From Firmicutes bacterium CAG:646 (GTDB lineage Bacteria > Bacillota > Clostridia > Lachnospirales > Lachnospiraceae): a stretch of 27,396 nucleotides of DNA. This document shows, in pieces, positions 1 through 6,965 of this stretch. The notes under the pieces were generated by a model. The model made no database searches, was not told the DNA's origin, and was given only the letters and a program-made list of their open reading frames with translations. Made by a program: the position numbers and the translations under genes. The stretch covers positions 2,421 through 29,816 of the forward strand of contig HF995382.1 in the NCBI GenBank assembly GCA_000432335.1, given 5' to 3'. Positions within the stretch are counted from its first letter, which is position 1; every line of letters begins with the position of its first letter.

Positions 1-1392
1 AAAATCACTTTTAACAATGTGGCGGGTCTGCAGGAAGAAAAAGAAGATCTTCAGGAGATTGTAGATTTTTTGAGACAGCCGGGCAAGTATAATAAAGTAG
101 GGGCAAGAATCCCCAAAGGTGTGATTCTGGTGGGACCTCCGGGAACCGGTAAAACACTGATGGCAAAGGCAGTTGCCGGAGAGGCGGGCGTTCCGTTTTT
201 TTCCATTTCCGGTTCTGATTTTGTGGAAATGTTTGTAGGTGTGGGAGCTTCCAGGGTAAGAGATCTTTTCGAGGAAGCGAAAAGACACCGCCCCTGTATT
301 ATTTTTATTGACGAGATCGACGCAGTGGCAAGAAGACGAGGCACCGGTATGGGCGGCGGTCATGACGAGAGAGAGCAGACGTTAAACCAGCTTCTTGTAG
401 AGATGGATGGTTTTGGAGCAAATGAAGGAATCATTGTGATGGCGGCTACGAACAGAGTGGACATTCTGGACCCTGCGATCCTGCGGCCGGGACGATTTGA
501 CCGCCGGATTATGGTAGGCGCTCCGGACGTGCGGGGAAGAGAAGAGATTCTAAAGGTTCATGCCAAGGGGAAACCGCTGGGAGATGATGTGGATCTGGCA
601 CAGCTTGCGCAGACAACGGCAGGCTTTACAGGAGCAGAACTGGAAAATCTTCTGAACGAGGCGGCGATTCTGGCGGCGAAGGAAGAACGTGCATTTTTAA
701 AACAGCAGGATATCCAGAGTGCATTTATTAAAGTAGGGATTGGTACGGAAAAGCACAGCCGTGTGATTTCAGAGAAAGAAAAGAAGATCACTGCTTATCA
801 TGAAGCGGGACATGCGATTCTCTTCCACGTGTTGGATCAGATGGAGCCGGTGCATACGATTTCTATTATTCCTACCGGTATGGGAGCGGCAGGATATACC
901 ATGCCTCTTCCAAGCAAAGATGAAATGTTTAATACCAGAGGAAAGATGCTGGAACATATTCAGGTGTGTCTGGGCGGAAGAATTGCGGAAGAGTTGATTT
1001 TTGACGATATCACGACAGGCGCATCTCAGGACATCAAACAGGCTACCCAGATAGCCAAGGCGATGGTGACGAAGTATGGAATGTCTTCCACCATGGGAAT
1101 GGTTTCTTACGGAGACGATCAGGATGAGGTCTTTATCGGAAGAGATCTGGCGCATGCCCGGGGATTCAGTGAAAATACAGCGGCGGCGATCGATCAGGAA
1201 GTGAAAGCGATCATAGACGAGTGTTATCAAAAAGCAAAGGCAATCATTTGCAAATATGATTATGTCCTTGAACGGTGTGCAAAACTGTTGCTGGAAAAAG
1301 AAAAAATCGGCAATGAGGAATTTGTGAAACTCTTTGAACAGGAAAAAACTGTGCCGGATGCAGCGGAAGTTGTACAAAATTCCGAAGAGTAA
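1..1392 (+). CDS. ftsH: ATP-dependent zinc metalloprotease FtsH (5' end outside window)
   Basis: Membrane-anchored AAA+ protease that unfolds and degrades membrane and soluble proteins. The frame is open from base 1 (KITFNNVAGL...), so the N-terminal membrane part lies upstream and the GTG at 19 is an internal valine, not a start. Visible in order: Walker A GPPGTGKT (133-156), Walker B IIFIDEID, the second region of homology (ATNRVDILDPAILRPGRFDR), and the zinc site HEAGH (799-813), followed by the peptidase domain and an acidic tail. The reading frame is intact to TAA at 1390-1392. A terminator at 1559-1586 separates it from the next gene. Identification is firm; only the missing N-terminus limits it. 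Confidence 0.97.
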   Translation, partial: KITFNNVAGLQEEKEDLQEIVDFLRQPGKYNKVGARIPKGVILVGPPGTGKTLMAKAVAGEAGVPFFSISGSDFVEMFVGVGASRVRDLFEEAKRHRPCIIFIDEIDAVARRRGTGMGGGHDEREQTLNQLLVEMDGFGANEGIIVMAATNRVDILDPAILRPGRFDRRIMVGAPDVRGREEILKVHAKGKPLGDDVDLAQLAQTTAGFTGAELENLLNEAAILAAKEERAFLKQQDIQSAFIKVGIGTEKHSRVISEKEKKITAYHEAGHAILFHVLDQMEPVHTISIIPTGMGAAGYTMPLPSKDEMFNTRGKMLEHIQVCLGGRIAEELIFDDITTGASQDIKQATQIAKAMVTKYGMSSTMGMVSYGDDQDEVFIGRDLAHARGFSENTAAAIDQEVKAIIDECYQKAKAIICKYDYVLERCAKLLLEKEKIGNEEFVKLFEQEKTVPDAAEVVQNSEE

Positions 1393-1558
1393 AAATTTCA
1401 TTTTTGCAGGTTGCTGTAAATTTGAATAAAAAAGAGTAGGAAAAAAAAAGAGGTTTGTGCAGACTTTTCGAGGGCTTCATGGTATTATAATAACTGTAAA
1501 AACCCCCCAATACATTATATAGTTTTTGCTACACCCCATAAGAAGAAATACCTTCTCC

Positions 1559-1586
1559 AAAAAAGACAGCCTCGGCTGTCTTTTTT
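1559..1586 (+). terminator. Rho-independent terminator
   Basis: GACAGCC (1565-1571) pairs with GGCTGTC (1574-1580), preceded by an A-run and followed by six T. It ends ftsH transcription or that of a short transcript that could start near 1498. Weak outer complementarity (CCTTCTCC at 1551-1558 with GGGGAGG at 1592-1598) could lengthen the stem. Confidence 0.85.
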
Positions 1587-1598
1587 ACGTTGGGGAGG

Positions 1599-1627
1599 TT
1601 GTATTTTGGAAAATCTTAAGATACAAT
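1599..1627 (+). promoter_or_regulatory. Candidate promoter of the GH13 gene
   Basis: TTGTAT (1599-1604), 17 bp, TACAAT (1622-1627), 39 bp before the ATG at 1667 and just after the terminator. The -35 is only a partial match, so this is a moderate call. Confidence 0.45.
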
Positions 1628-1666
1628 GGATTAAGATAACATAAACAGAAATGAGGGCATAAAAAT

Positions 1667-3769
1667 ATGGAACAGTATAGTGAGGTGAAACGGGCGCAGG
1701 AATATATTTCCAATATGCGACCGGTTTTTAATAAACGGGCATTGTTCAGCGATGAAACACGTCAGTATCGGACGCCTTTTGAGCCGGAACCGGGCGATGT
1801 GGTGACGATTCGTTTCAGAACGCTGAAGAACAATGTGGATGCAGTATATTTTATCAGCGGGGCTATGCGCTCCAGAATGATCTTTACAGAGAGCAAAGAA
1901 GGATTTGACTATTATAGTATCGATATTGAAGTGGGGACGGAGGCAATCCATTACTATTTCGAGATCCAGTCAGGGAAGATCGTATGCTATTATAACGAAC
2001 TGGGAGTTTCCAGAGAACTGCAGGAACAGTATTCTTTTGGTATCGTTCCCGGATTTAAGACGCCGGACTGGGCAAAGGGAGCGGTGATGTATCAGATTTT
2101 TGTGGATCGATTCTGCAACGGTGATCCCTTTAATGATGTGCTGACAGGAGAGTATTATTATATTAACAGCCAGTGTAACCGGATAGAGGACTGGGAAAAA
2201 CTGCCAGATAACATGGATGTAAATAATTTTTATGGGGGAGATTTGAAAGGGGTCATGGACAAACTGGACTATCTTCAGGATCTGGGGGTAGAAGTGATCT
2301 ATCTGAACCCTATTTTTGTATCGCCTTCCAATCATAAGTATGATATCCAGGATTATGACTATATAGATCCCCATTATGGGAAGATTGTGGAAGAGGATGG
2401 AGAACTGCTGTGGCCGGGAGATTCGGATAACAGCCATGCAAGTCGCTATATTAAGCGAGTGACCAGCAGGAAAAATCTGGAAGCCAGCAATGAACTGTTC
2501 ATCGAGCTGGTGGAAGAGATTCACCGCCGAGGAATGAAGATTATTTTGGATGGTGTTTTTAATCACTGCGGATCTTTTAATAAATGGCTGGATCGGGAGA
2601 GGATTTATGAGCATCAGGAGGGATATGAAAAAGGAGCTTACGTTTCTGCGAACAGTCCCTATCATACCTTTTTTAAGTTCCATAATGAACATGACTGGCC
2701 ATATAATGAGTTTTATGACGGATGGTGGGGACATGATACCCTCCCTAAACTGAATTATGAGGATTCCCCCAAGTTACAGGAATATATTATGCGGATTGCA
2801 AGAAAATGGGTTTCACCCCCGTATAATGTGGATGGATGGCGTCTGGATGTGGCGGCAGATCTGGGGCACAGCGCCGGATATAACCATTTGTTCTGGAAAG
2901 AATTTCGCCGTGTGGTGAAGGAAGCGAATCCGGAGGCGGTGATCATTGCGGAGCATTATGGAGACGCAAGTCCCTGGCTGCAGGGTGATGAATGGGATAC
3001 GGTGATGAACTATGATGCATTTATGGAACCTGTTTCCTGGTTTTTGACAGGAATGGAGAAGCACAGCGATCAGTACCGTTCCGATCTGAAAGGAAATGCC
3101 GCAAGTTTCCGAGATGCCATTCGATATAATTCTTCCAGATTTTATGCGCCTTCCTTGCAGACGGCGATGAATGAACTGGATAACCATGATCATTCCAGAT
3201 TCCTTACCCGTACCAATGGGCGAGTGGGTCGTGTGGCGCAGCTTGGACATCGGGCGGCAGAGGAAAATATCAACAAGGCGGTATTGCGGGAAGCGGTGAT
3301 CATGCAGATGACTTGGCCGGGAGCGCCTACCTTATATTATGGAGATGAAGCGGGAGTGTGCGGATTTACCGATCCGGATAATCGCAGAACCTATCCGTGG
3401 GGCAAGGAAGACAAGAACCTGCTGAATTTCTATAAGATGGCGATTGCTCTTCACCGGAGATACGATGTGCTGAAAACGGGATCGGTAAAATTTCTTCTGG
3501 AAGAGTACAATCTGATCGCCTATGGAAGATTTTCCAATGATGAACAGATGGTTGTGGTGATCAACAATAATAATGAAAATGTGACGGTGGACATTCCTGT
3601 ATGGGAGACGGGAATCAGCAGAACAAAAGACAGCGTGATGCGGCGAGTGATGGCAACAAATGCTATTGGGTATACGGAGGAAGAAAAAGAATATCCGATA
3701 GCGGGAGGTTATCTTACCATGGATCTTTCTCCGTTGGAAGCGATTGTACTGTGCATGGATAAGGAATAG
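1667..3769 (+). CDS. GH13 family alpha-glucan hydrolase (amylase/neopullulanase type)
   Basis: Predicted 700-aa retaining alpha-glucosidic enzyme acting on starch- or maltodextrin-type glucans. The four GH13 signature regions are all present: I DGVFNH (residues 295-300), II DGWRLD with nucleophile D394, III with acid/base E429 (IIAEH), and IV ELDNHD with the stabilising D508. LPKLN (359-363) resembles the fifth region MPKLN of the neopullulanase/cyclomaltodextrinase group. An N-terminal module of about 120 residues looks like a CBM34-type beta domain, and a C-terminal beta domain closes the protein. No signal peptide is visible, so a cytoplasmic role on imported maltodextrins is inferred. A pentapeptide gene follows after 17 bp and is probably co-transcribed. 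The family is certain; the exact substrate is not. Confidence 0.93.
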   Translation: MEQYSEVKRAQEYISNMRPVFNKRALFSDETRQYRTPFEPEPGDVVTIRFRTLKNNVDAVYFISGAMRSRMIFTESKEGFDYYSIDIEVGTEAIHYYFEIQSGKIVCYYNELGVSRELQEQYSFGIVPGFKTPDWAKGAVMYQIFVDRFCNGDPFNDVLTGEYYYINSQCNRIEDWEKLPDNMDVNNFYGGDLKGVMDKLDYLQDLGVEVIYLNPIFVSPSNHKYDIQDYDYIDPHYGKIVEEDGELLWPGDSDNSHASRYIKRVTSRKNLEASNELFIELVEEIHRRGMKIILDGVFNHCGSFNKWLDRERIYEHQEGYEKGAYVSANSPYHTFFKFHNEHDWPYNEFYDGWWGHDTLPKLNYEDSPKLQEYIMRIARKWVSPPYNVDGWRLDVAADLGHSAGYNHLFWKEFRRVVKEANPEAVIIAEHYGDASPWLQGDEWDTVMNYDAFMEPVSWFLTGMEKHSDQYRSDLKGNAASFRDAIRYNSSRFYAPSLQTAMNELDNHDHSRFLTRTNGRVGRVAQLGHRAAEENINKAVLREAVIMQMTWPGAPTLYYGDEAGVCGFTDPDNRRTYPWGKEDKNLLNFYKMAIALHRRYDVLKTGSVKFLLEEYNLIAYGRFSNDEQMVVVINNNNENVTVDIPVWETGISRTKDSVMRRVMATNAIGYTEEEKEYPIAGGYLTMDLSPLEAIVLCMDKE

Positions 3770-3786
3770 TAAAACAGGTGAATAAG

Positions 3787-4371
3787 ATGGAAAAGAGATA
3801 TATAGAAGGAAGGATTTTTGCAGAGAAGAACTTTCAGCAGACGGTGATCGAAAATTATGAATTTGCAGATTGTGATTTTGAAAACTGTAAATTCGAAGAG
3901 TGTAAAATCATAGGATGTATTTTCAAAAGCTGTCGATTTGACAACTGTACCGTGATTACGTTAAATTCTCAACATTCTGAGGTTAAAAATGTATCTCTGA
4001 AGAACTGTAACCTGATCGGTGTACATTGGGAGGAATTACTTCCTTCCGGGCGATATGCCTATGCGATGGAAAGAATGGAAAAATGCTACCTGAAATATAA
4101 TAGCTTTGTGGATATGTCATTTGTAAAATTTGATTTTTCGGGAAATTTCATTCAGGAAAGCATATTTGAAAATTGCAATTTGGCGGAGAGCAGTTTTCGA
4201 AACTGCAGACTGGAGAGAACACAGTTTGACGGATGCGATATTCGGAATGCTGATTTTAGAGAGAGTTGTGGGTATCTGATTGATATCACCTCTAATAAGA
4301 TAAAGAATGCGAAATTCTCCTATCCAGAGGTGGTTCGTTTGCTGGATGCGCTGGACATACAGATAGAGTAG
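3787..4371 (+). CDS. Pentapeptide-repeat protein
   Basis: 194-aa protein made largely of pentapeptide repeats with a central F or L every five residues (for example FENCKFEECKIIGC and FENCNLAESSFRNC), which should fold as a right-handed quadrilateral beta helix. It is rich in Cys at repeat positions. The start is placed at ATG 3787, which has AGGTGA (3776-3781) at a 5-nt spacing; a GTG at 3778 in frame would add three residues but overlaps that site. It follows the GH13 gene closely. Some family members mimic DNA and protect gyrase, but nothing here shows that function, so the role is left open. Confidence 0.9.
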   Translation: MEKRYIEGRIFAEKNFQQTVIENYEFADCDFENCKFEECKIIGCIFKSCRFDNCTVITLNSQHSEVKNVSLKNCNLIGVHWEELLPSGRYAYAMERMEKCYLKYNSFVDMSFVKFDFSGNFIQESIFENCNLAESSFRNCRLERTQFDGCDIRNADFRESCGYLIDITSNKIKNAKFSYPEVVRLLDALDIQIE

Positions 4372-4478
4372 AGTTTTGCTTGTGTGTCTCGGGATTGGCT
4401 TGCAACTGCAAGATCAACACCTTGCGGGGCAGTAGACTGCTGAAGAGATACTCGTAAAGTATACTTTGAATTCAAAAA

Positions 4479-4534
4479 CGCTGATAAATGGGTAGAAAAA
4501 TGATAGAATATAATCAAATACCCATTTTTCAGCG
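4479..4534. repeat. Inverted repeat, 15 of 16 bp paired
   Basis: CGCTGATAAATGGGTA (4479-4494) and TACCCATTTTTCAGCG (4519-4534) are complementary at 15 of 16 positions around a 24-nt AT-rich loop. No T-run follows, so it is not a typical terminator. Function unknown. Confidence 0.7.
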
Positions 4535-4566
4535 GAAAAACAAGGGTGTTCAAAATAAAATGACCT

Positions 4567-4612
4567 AAAAAACAGGAGAAACGCTATAAAATCAACGTTT
4601 CTCCTGTTTTTT
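4567..4612. terminator. Bidirectional terminator left of attL
   Basis: ACAGGAGAAACG (4572-4583) pairs perfectly with CGTTTCTCCTGT (4596-4607); A6 lies before and T6 after, so it can work on both strands. It sits where the tRNA-Leu terminator would be before integration, and a close relative at 9081-9119 now terminates tRNA-Leu. Confidence 0.75.
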
Positions 4613-4617
4613 AACAA

Positions 4618-4640
4618 TGCCGCAGACCGGAATCGAACCG
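4618..4640. repeat. attL: copy of tRNA-Leu 3' end
   Basis: 23 bp identical to 9133-9155, covering the acceptor 3' strand and most of the T arm of tRNA-Leu. The identity ends at 4641. Eight bases that match the anticodon loop region of the tRNA (TTTTAAGT) follow at once. Confidence 0.85.
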
Positions 4641-4749
4641 TTTTAAGTAATCAAAAATACCGAAAGAAAGGGGCTTTGGAGACTTCATCACGTCTGCGGT
4701 GTTCAAAAAGTGTTCAAACGTTTTTCTCTCACAAACTGGGATTTGCATT

Positions 4750-5636
4750 TCAAATATGAATTTGAAAATCCTCATAGCTAAATACACCATTCCCTTGTTT
4801 TAATTTTCCTTTATTTGACAAACTATGAAAAGCTCCCTCTATCTTGTCAATTATAGTGACTGGAATAGATAAATGATGATGTCCCGGAAAAATTCGACTT
4901 ATCTCTAAAGATTGAATTTTTCTAACAGACTTCCAAAATTCTTGTGGGTTTGTTGATGGATAAAAAGCATCAAGGCAACCGCTATATATCAAATCGCCGG
5001 AATACAGATATTTTCTATCCGCTTCATAGAAACAACAATGTCCGGGAGAATGACCGGGAGTGTGAATAACTACCAATTTCCGTTTTCCTAAGTCAATGCT
5101 ATCTCCGTCATATAAAAGCATTTGTGGGACACCTTGAAAAATCTGATAATGGTCTATATTAAAATCTAAAGGGAAATTGCATGGCTTACACATAAGACTA
5201 TGTTTTACTACCTGCAAAGGAATAGGAAATTTGACCGATAGCCATTCTTTTTCTGCTTCATGGTCTGATATTTCTCTACCTTAAAATCCGAGGGGAAATC
5301 ACATGGATTGCACATAATATTGTTTTTTACCACTTGCAAAGGTATAGGGAATTTGACCGATAGCCATTCTTTTTCTGCTTCATGGACTGCGATAAACTTA
5401 AAATATTTGTGTCCACCGATGTGATCCCAATGAACATGAGTGGTAATTACCATAATAGGTAGTTCCGTTAAGGTATCTACAATTTTTCGGATATTGGAAA
5501 TACCCAAACCTGTATCAATCAGAACGGCTCTTTCCTCTCCACATAGAAGATAACTATGCGTTTCTTCCCAATGCTTATATTCGCTGATAGCAAATGTATT
5601 GCAGTCTATTTGTTCAACAGTAAACCAACTGTCCAT
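4750..5636 (-). pseudogene. MBL-fold metallo-hydrolase, frameshifted chimera
   Basis: The 5' part (5636 to 5208) encodes an MBL N-terminus with the metal motif HVHWDH. The 3' part (ending at 4750) encodes the rest: HTPGHSPGH, SGDLIYSG and FPGHHH. Together they make one complete MBL hydrolase, but the middle is present twice as a 122-bp tandem duplication (5142-5263 and 5264-5385) of about 84% identity. As 122 is not a multiple of three, the first part runs out of frame and stops at 5208. Divergence between copies suggests fusion of two related genes rather than a fresh duplication. AGGAGT (5653-5648) lies upstream of the ATG. Probably non-functional; substrate unknown. A short second protein from an internal start (ATG at 5217) lacks the first metal motif. 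Confidence 0.85.
5142..5385. repeat. Diverged tandem duplication, period 122 bp
   Basis: Two adjacent copies, 5142-5263 and 5264-5385, align without gaps with about 20 mismatches by eye. The last 36 bp of each copy, ending in CATGG, are identical, whereas the rest differs, which is the pattern expected of a recombination junction between paralogous genes. Confidence 0.85.
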
Positions 5637-5682
5637 ATACTATTCTCACTCCTAAAAATTCCAATTTACTCAACTACTATAC

Positions 5683-5711
5683 AGTATAAGCTAATTTTAT
5701 AAAGCATACAA
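5683..5711 (-). promoter_or_regulatory. Candidate promoter of the MBL gene with a palindrome over its -10
   Basis: On the minus strand TTGTAT (5711-5706), 17 bp, TATACT (5688-5683). The -10 lies within the palindrome TATACAGTATA (5678-5688), which could be an operator for an unknown regulator. Confidence 0.5.
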
Positions 5712-5713
5712 GC

Positions 5714-5754
5714 AAAAAGGTATGTAGGACTTTCACATCTCCACATACCCTTTT
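5714..5754 (-). terminator. Terminator after the XRE gene
   Basis: GGTATGT (5719-5725) pairs with ACATACC (5743-5749), extended by flanking A and T runs; read on the minus strand the hairpin ends in TTTTT. It lies downstream of the XRE gene and upstream of the MBL promoter. Confidence 0.65.
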
Positions 5755-5821
5755 CCGCACTGTACCTACTTTAAGCATAGTCTACCGTCCATATTCCCTT
5801 GTTCGTGTTTTTCTGCTAACC

Positions 5822-5892
5822 AGCGTCCCGCAGGGTGCCCAGAGCGACGGTTCCTAACAGGGCGGCGGGTCGGCTGGGCAAGCGGACGGCTT
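5822..5892. other. GC-rich structured segment, candidate origin (oriT or replication)
   Basis: An abrupt GC-rich island within AT-rich element DNA. Nested inverted repeats: CGTCC (5824-5828) with GGACG (5884-5888), TGCCCAG (5836-5842) with CTGGGCA (5874-5880), CGAC (5845-5848) with GTCG (5869-5872). It lies directly after the XRE gene, holds no ORF I can support, and is a candidate nick or origin region for the HUH protein by inference only. Confidence 0.4.
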
Positions 5893-5903
5893 AGAAATCA
5901 TTC

Positions 5904-6320
5904 CTATTCGGCAACATACTTCATATTTGATTCTCTCCGCCCCTCATATTTCTCTTTTGCTAAGAGTTTGTCGAGGAACTCCGACACTTCTTCCATATCA
6001 TCACTGTCTATTAAATCCAGTTTCATCAGCACGTCAAGGTCGGTCTGGTTCTTCGGCTGGACAGAAACAGGCTGTGACATATCCACCACCACTTTCAACG
6101 ACTTTTTCTTATTTGCCGTTTCAATATCCGTAGTCAATCCCATAACATGGCTTTTACTCACTCCAAATATCTGTGACAGCTTTTCCCAGATAGATTCATC
6201 TCTTGGCGTTCCATTTCCGTTTTCGTAGTTTGTCAGCATACTCTGTGAGATTCCCAGTTCTTTTGCCAGTTCTGCAACCGTGATATTCTTTTCTTTCCGC
6301 AATTCTTTGATTTTGTTCAT
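5904..6320 (-). CDS. XRE-family transcriptional regulator
   Basis: 138-aa protein with an N-terminal helix-turn-helix of the Cro/CI type (residues about 3-58: IKELRKEKNITVAELAKELG, then SQSMLTNYENG) and a charged C-terminal part of unknown fold. The start is ATG 6320: AAAGGAGG at 6337-6330 lies 9 nt upstream, whereas the in-frame start at 6347 lies within the -10 region of its own promoter. Divergent from the rep-int operon across a 163-bp region with operator-like repeats, it is the likely repressor of the element and of itself. There is no peptidase domain of the ImmA type beside it. Confidence 0.9.
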   Translation of the reverse strand: MNKIKELRKEKNITVAELAKELGISQSMLTNYENGNGTPRDESIWEKLSQIFGVSKSHVMGLTTDIETANKKKSLKVVVDMSQPVSVQPKNQTDLDVLMKLDLIDSDDMEEVSEFLDKLLAKEKYEGRRESNMKYVAE

Positions 6321-6345
6321 GTTGAGCGTCCTCCTTTCTAAGCAC

Positions 6346-6374
6346 ATTATATTTCATCAATTTTCCCTTGTCAA
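6346..6374 (-). promoter_or_regulatory. Promoter of the XRE gene
   Basis: Minus strand TTGACA (6374-6369), exactly 17 bp, TATAAT (6351-6346): a perfect consensus sigma-A promoter 25 nt before the start codon. Confidence 0.85.
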
Positions 6375-6385
6375 TCTTTTTATCG

Positions 6386-6465
6386 GATATTCAGATATTT
6401 TCTATTGACATTTCATTTAGTTTGGTTTATTATATAATTATCTTAATATCTGATTTTTAGATATT
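6386..6465. promoter_or_regulatory. Operator-like AGATATT repeats in the divergent promoter region
   Basis: A perfect inverted repeat AATATCT (6445-6451) and AGATATT (6459-6465) with a 7-bp spacer lies over the likely transcription start of the rep operon. GGATATT-like and AGATATT half sites recur at 6386-6399, between the two -35 boxes. Likely binding sites of the XRE protein. Confidence 0.55.
6405..6433 (+). promoter_or_regulatory. Promoter of the rep-int operon
   Basis: TTGACA (6405-6410), 17 bp, TATTAT (6428-6433). It drives the 106-aa gene, rep and int. A near-perfect Shine-Dalgarno AGGAGGTGAT (6471-6480) precedes the first start codon. Confidence 0.8.
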
Positions 6466-6483
6466 TCAAAAGGAGGTGATACC

Positions 6484-6804
6484 ATGATTCGAGGAAGCGA
6501 CTTTATTTTAAATCCAAACAAACTGGAAGAACAGTTCCAGCTTGTAGAAGTTTCCGACTGGGTAGATTTTTCTACAAAAGAAAAGCTCGGCTTCTACTAT
6601 ACTGTTCTCTTTCCAAAGCTGAAATTTGAAAAAGTCAAAGTAGGGGTAAAAACGTCCAGTCCGCTGATTTCCAACGAAGAACTGGAACAGAAAGGGCAAG
6701 TCCCTGTCATGTTTGAGGGATTACATACATGGGCGAGTCTCTATAACGGACGTCTTTCTGTCAAAGCAGAAGCAAATAACATCAAGATAGTTGGAATGAA
6801 ATAG
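6484..6804 (+). CDS. Hypothetical 106-aa protein, first gene of the rep-int operon
   Basis: I do not recognise this protein. It has no signal peptide or membrane segment and appears to be a small mixed alpha/beta or all-beta soluble domain: alternating beta-like stretches (FYYTVLFPKLKFEKVKVGVK, then VPVMFEGLHTWASLYNGRLS and AEANNIKIVGMK). It has a near-ideal ribosome binding site and strong promoter, so it should be abundant once the operon is on. Position just before a HUH initiator recalls the single-strand DNA-binding proteins of rolling-circle elements and filamentous phages, or the small DUF961-type proteins of Tn916-like elements; both are context guesses. Confidence 0.8.
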   Translation: MIRGSDFILNPNKLEEQFQLVEVSDWVDFSTKEKLGFYYTVLFPKLKFEKVKVGVKTSSPLISNEELEQKGQVPVMFEGLHTWASLYNGRLSVKAEANNIKIVGMK

Positions 6805-6807
6805 TCT

Positions 6808-6869
6808 CTTTCCTGTCAGACAGGCAGTGCCGGACAACGTCTTAGGTGCTGGCTGTCTGACTTGGAAAG
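6808..6869. other. Long hairpin before rep, candidate replication origin or attenuator
   Basis: CTTTCC (6808-6813) and GTCAGACAG (6815-6823) pair with CTGTCTGAC (6853-6861) and GGAAAG (6864-6869) around a loop of about 29 nt that can pair further (GCAG-GCC with GG-CTGG). It lies between the first gene and rep and has no T-run. Rolling-circle double-strand origins often sit beside rep as hairpins, so this is a candidate; a translational control hairpin is an alternative. Confidence 0.5.
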
Positions 6870-6965
6870 GGCAGATATTTCTTCTGACTAGACTTGATAT
6901 ATAAAACAACATCTTCCGAAAACAGGAAGAGGACACATTACAAAATAGGATACGAGGTGGATTTC

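Larger units (their letters stand above)
4372..4617. other. Gene-free stretch left of the integrated element
   Basis: I see no credible gene between the pentapeptide gene and the element. The stretch holds an inverted repeat (4479-4534), a GTGTTCAAA motif (4546-4554) and a terminator-like hairpin (4567-4612). The part from 4546 on aligns without gaps to the right end of the element. Confidence 0.6.

Noticed and set aside
1970..2734. 254-aa minus-strand frame across the GH13 gene
   Set aside because: Shadow of an intact GH13 gene; no domain-like sequence.
4699..4718. GTGTTCAAA repeats as a CRISPR or iteron array
   Set aside because: Only two units occur at each end with short spacing; arm-type integrase sites are a better fit than CRISPR, and iterons would be expected in longer runs beside rep.
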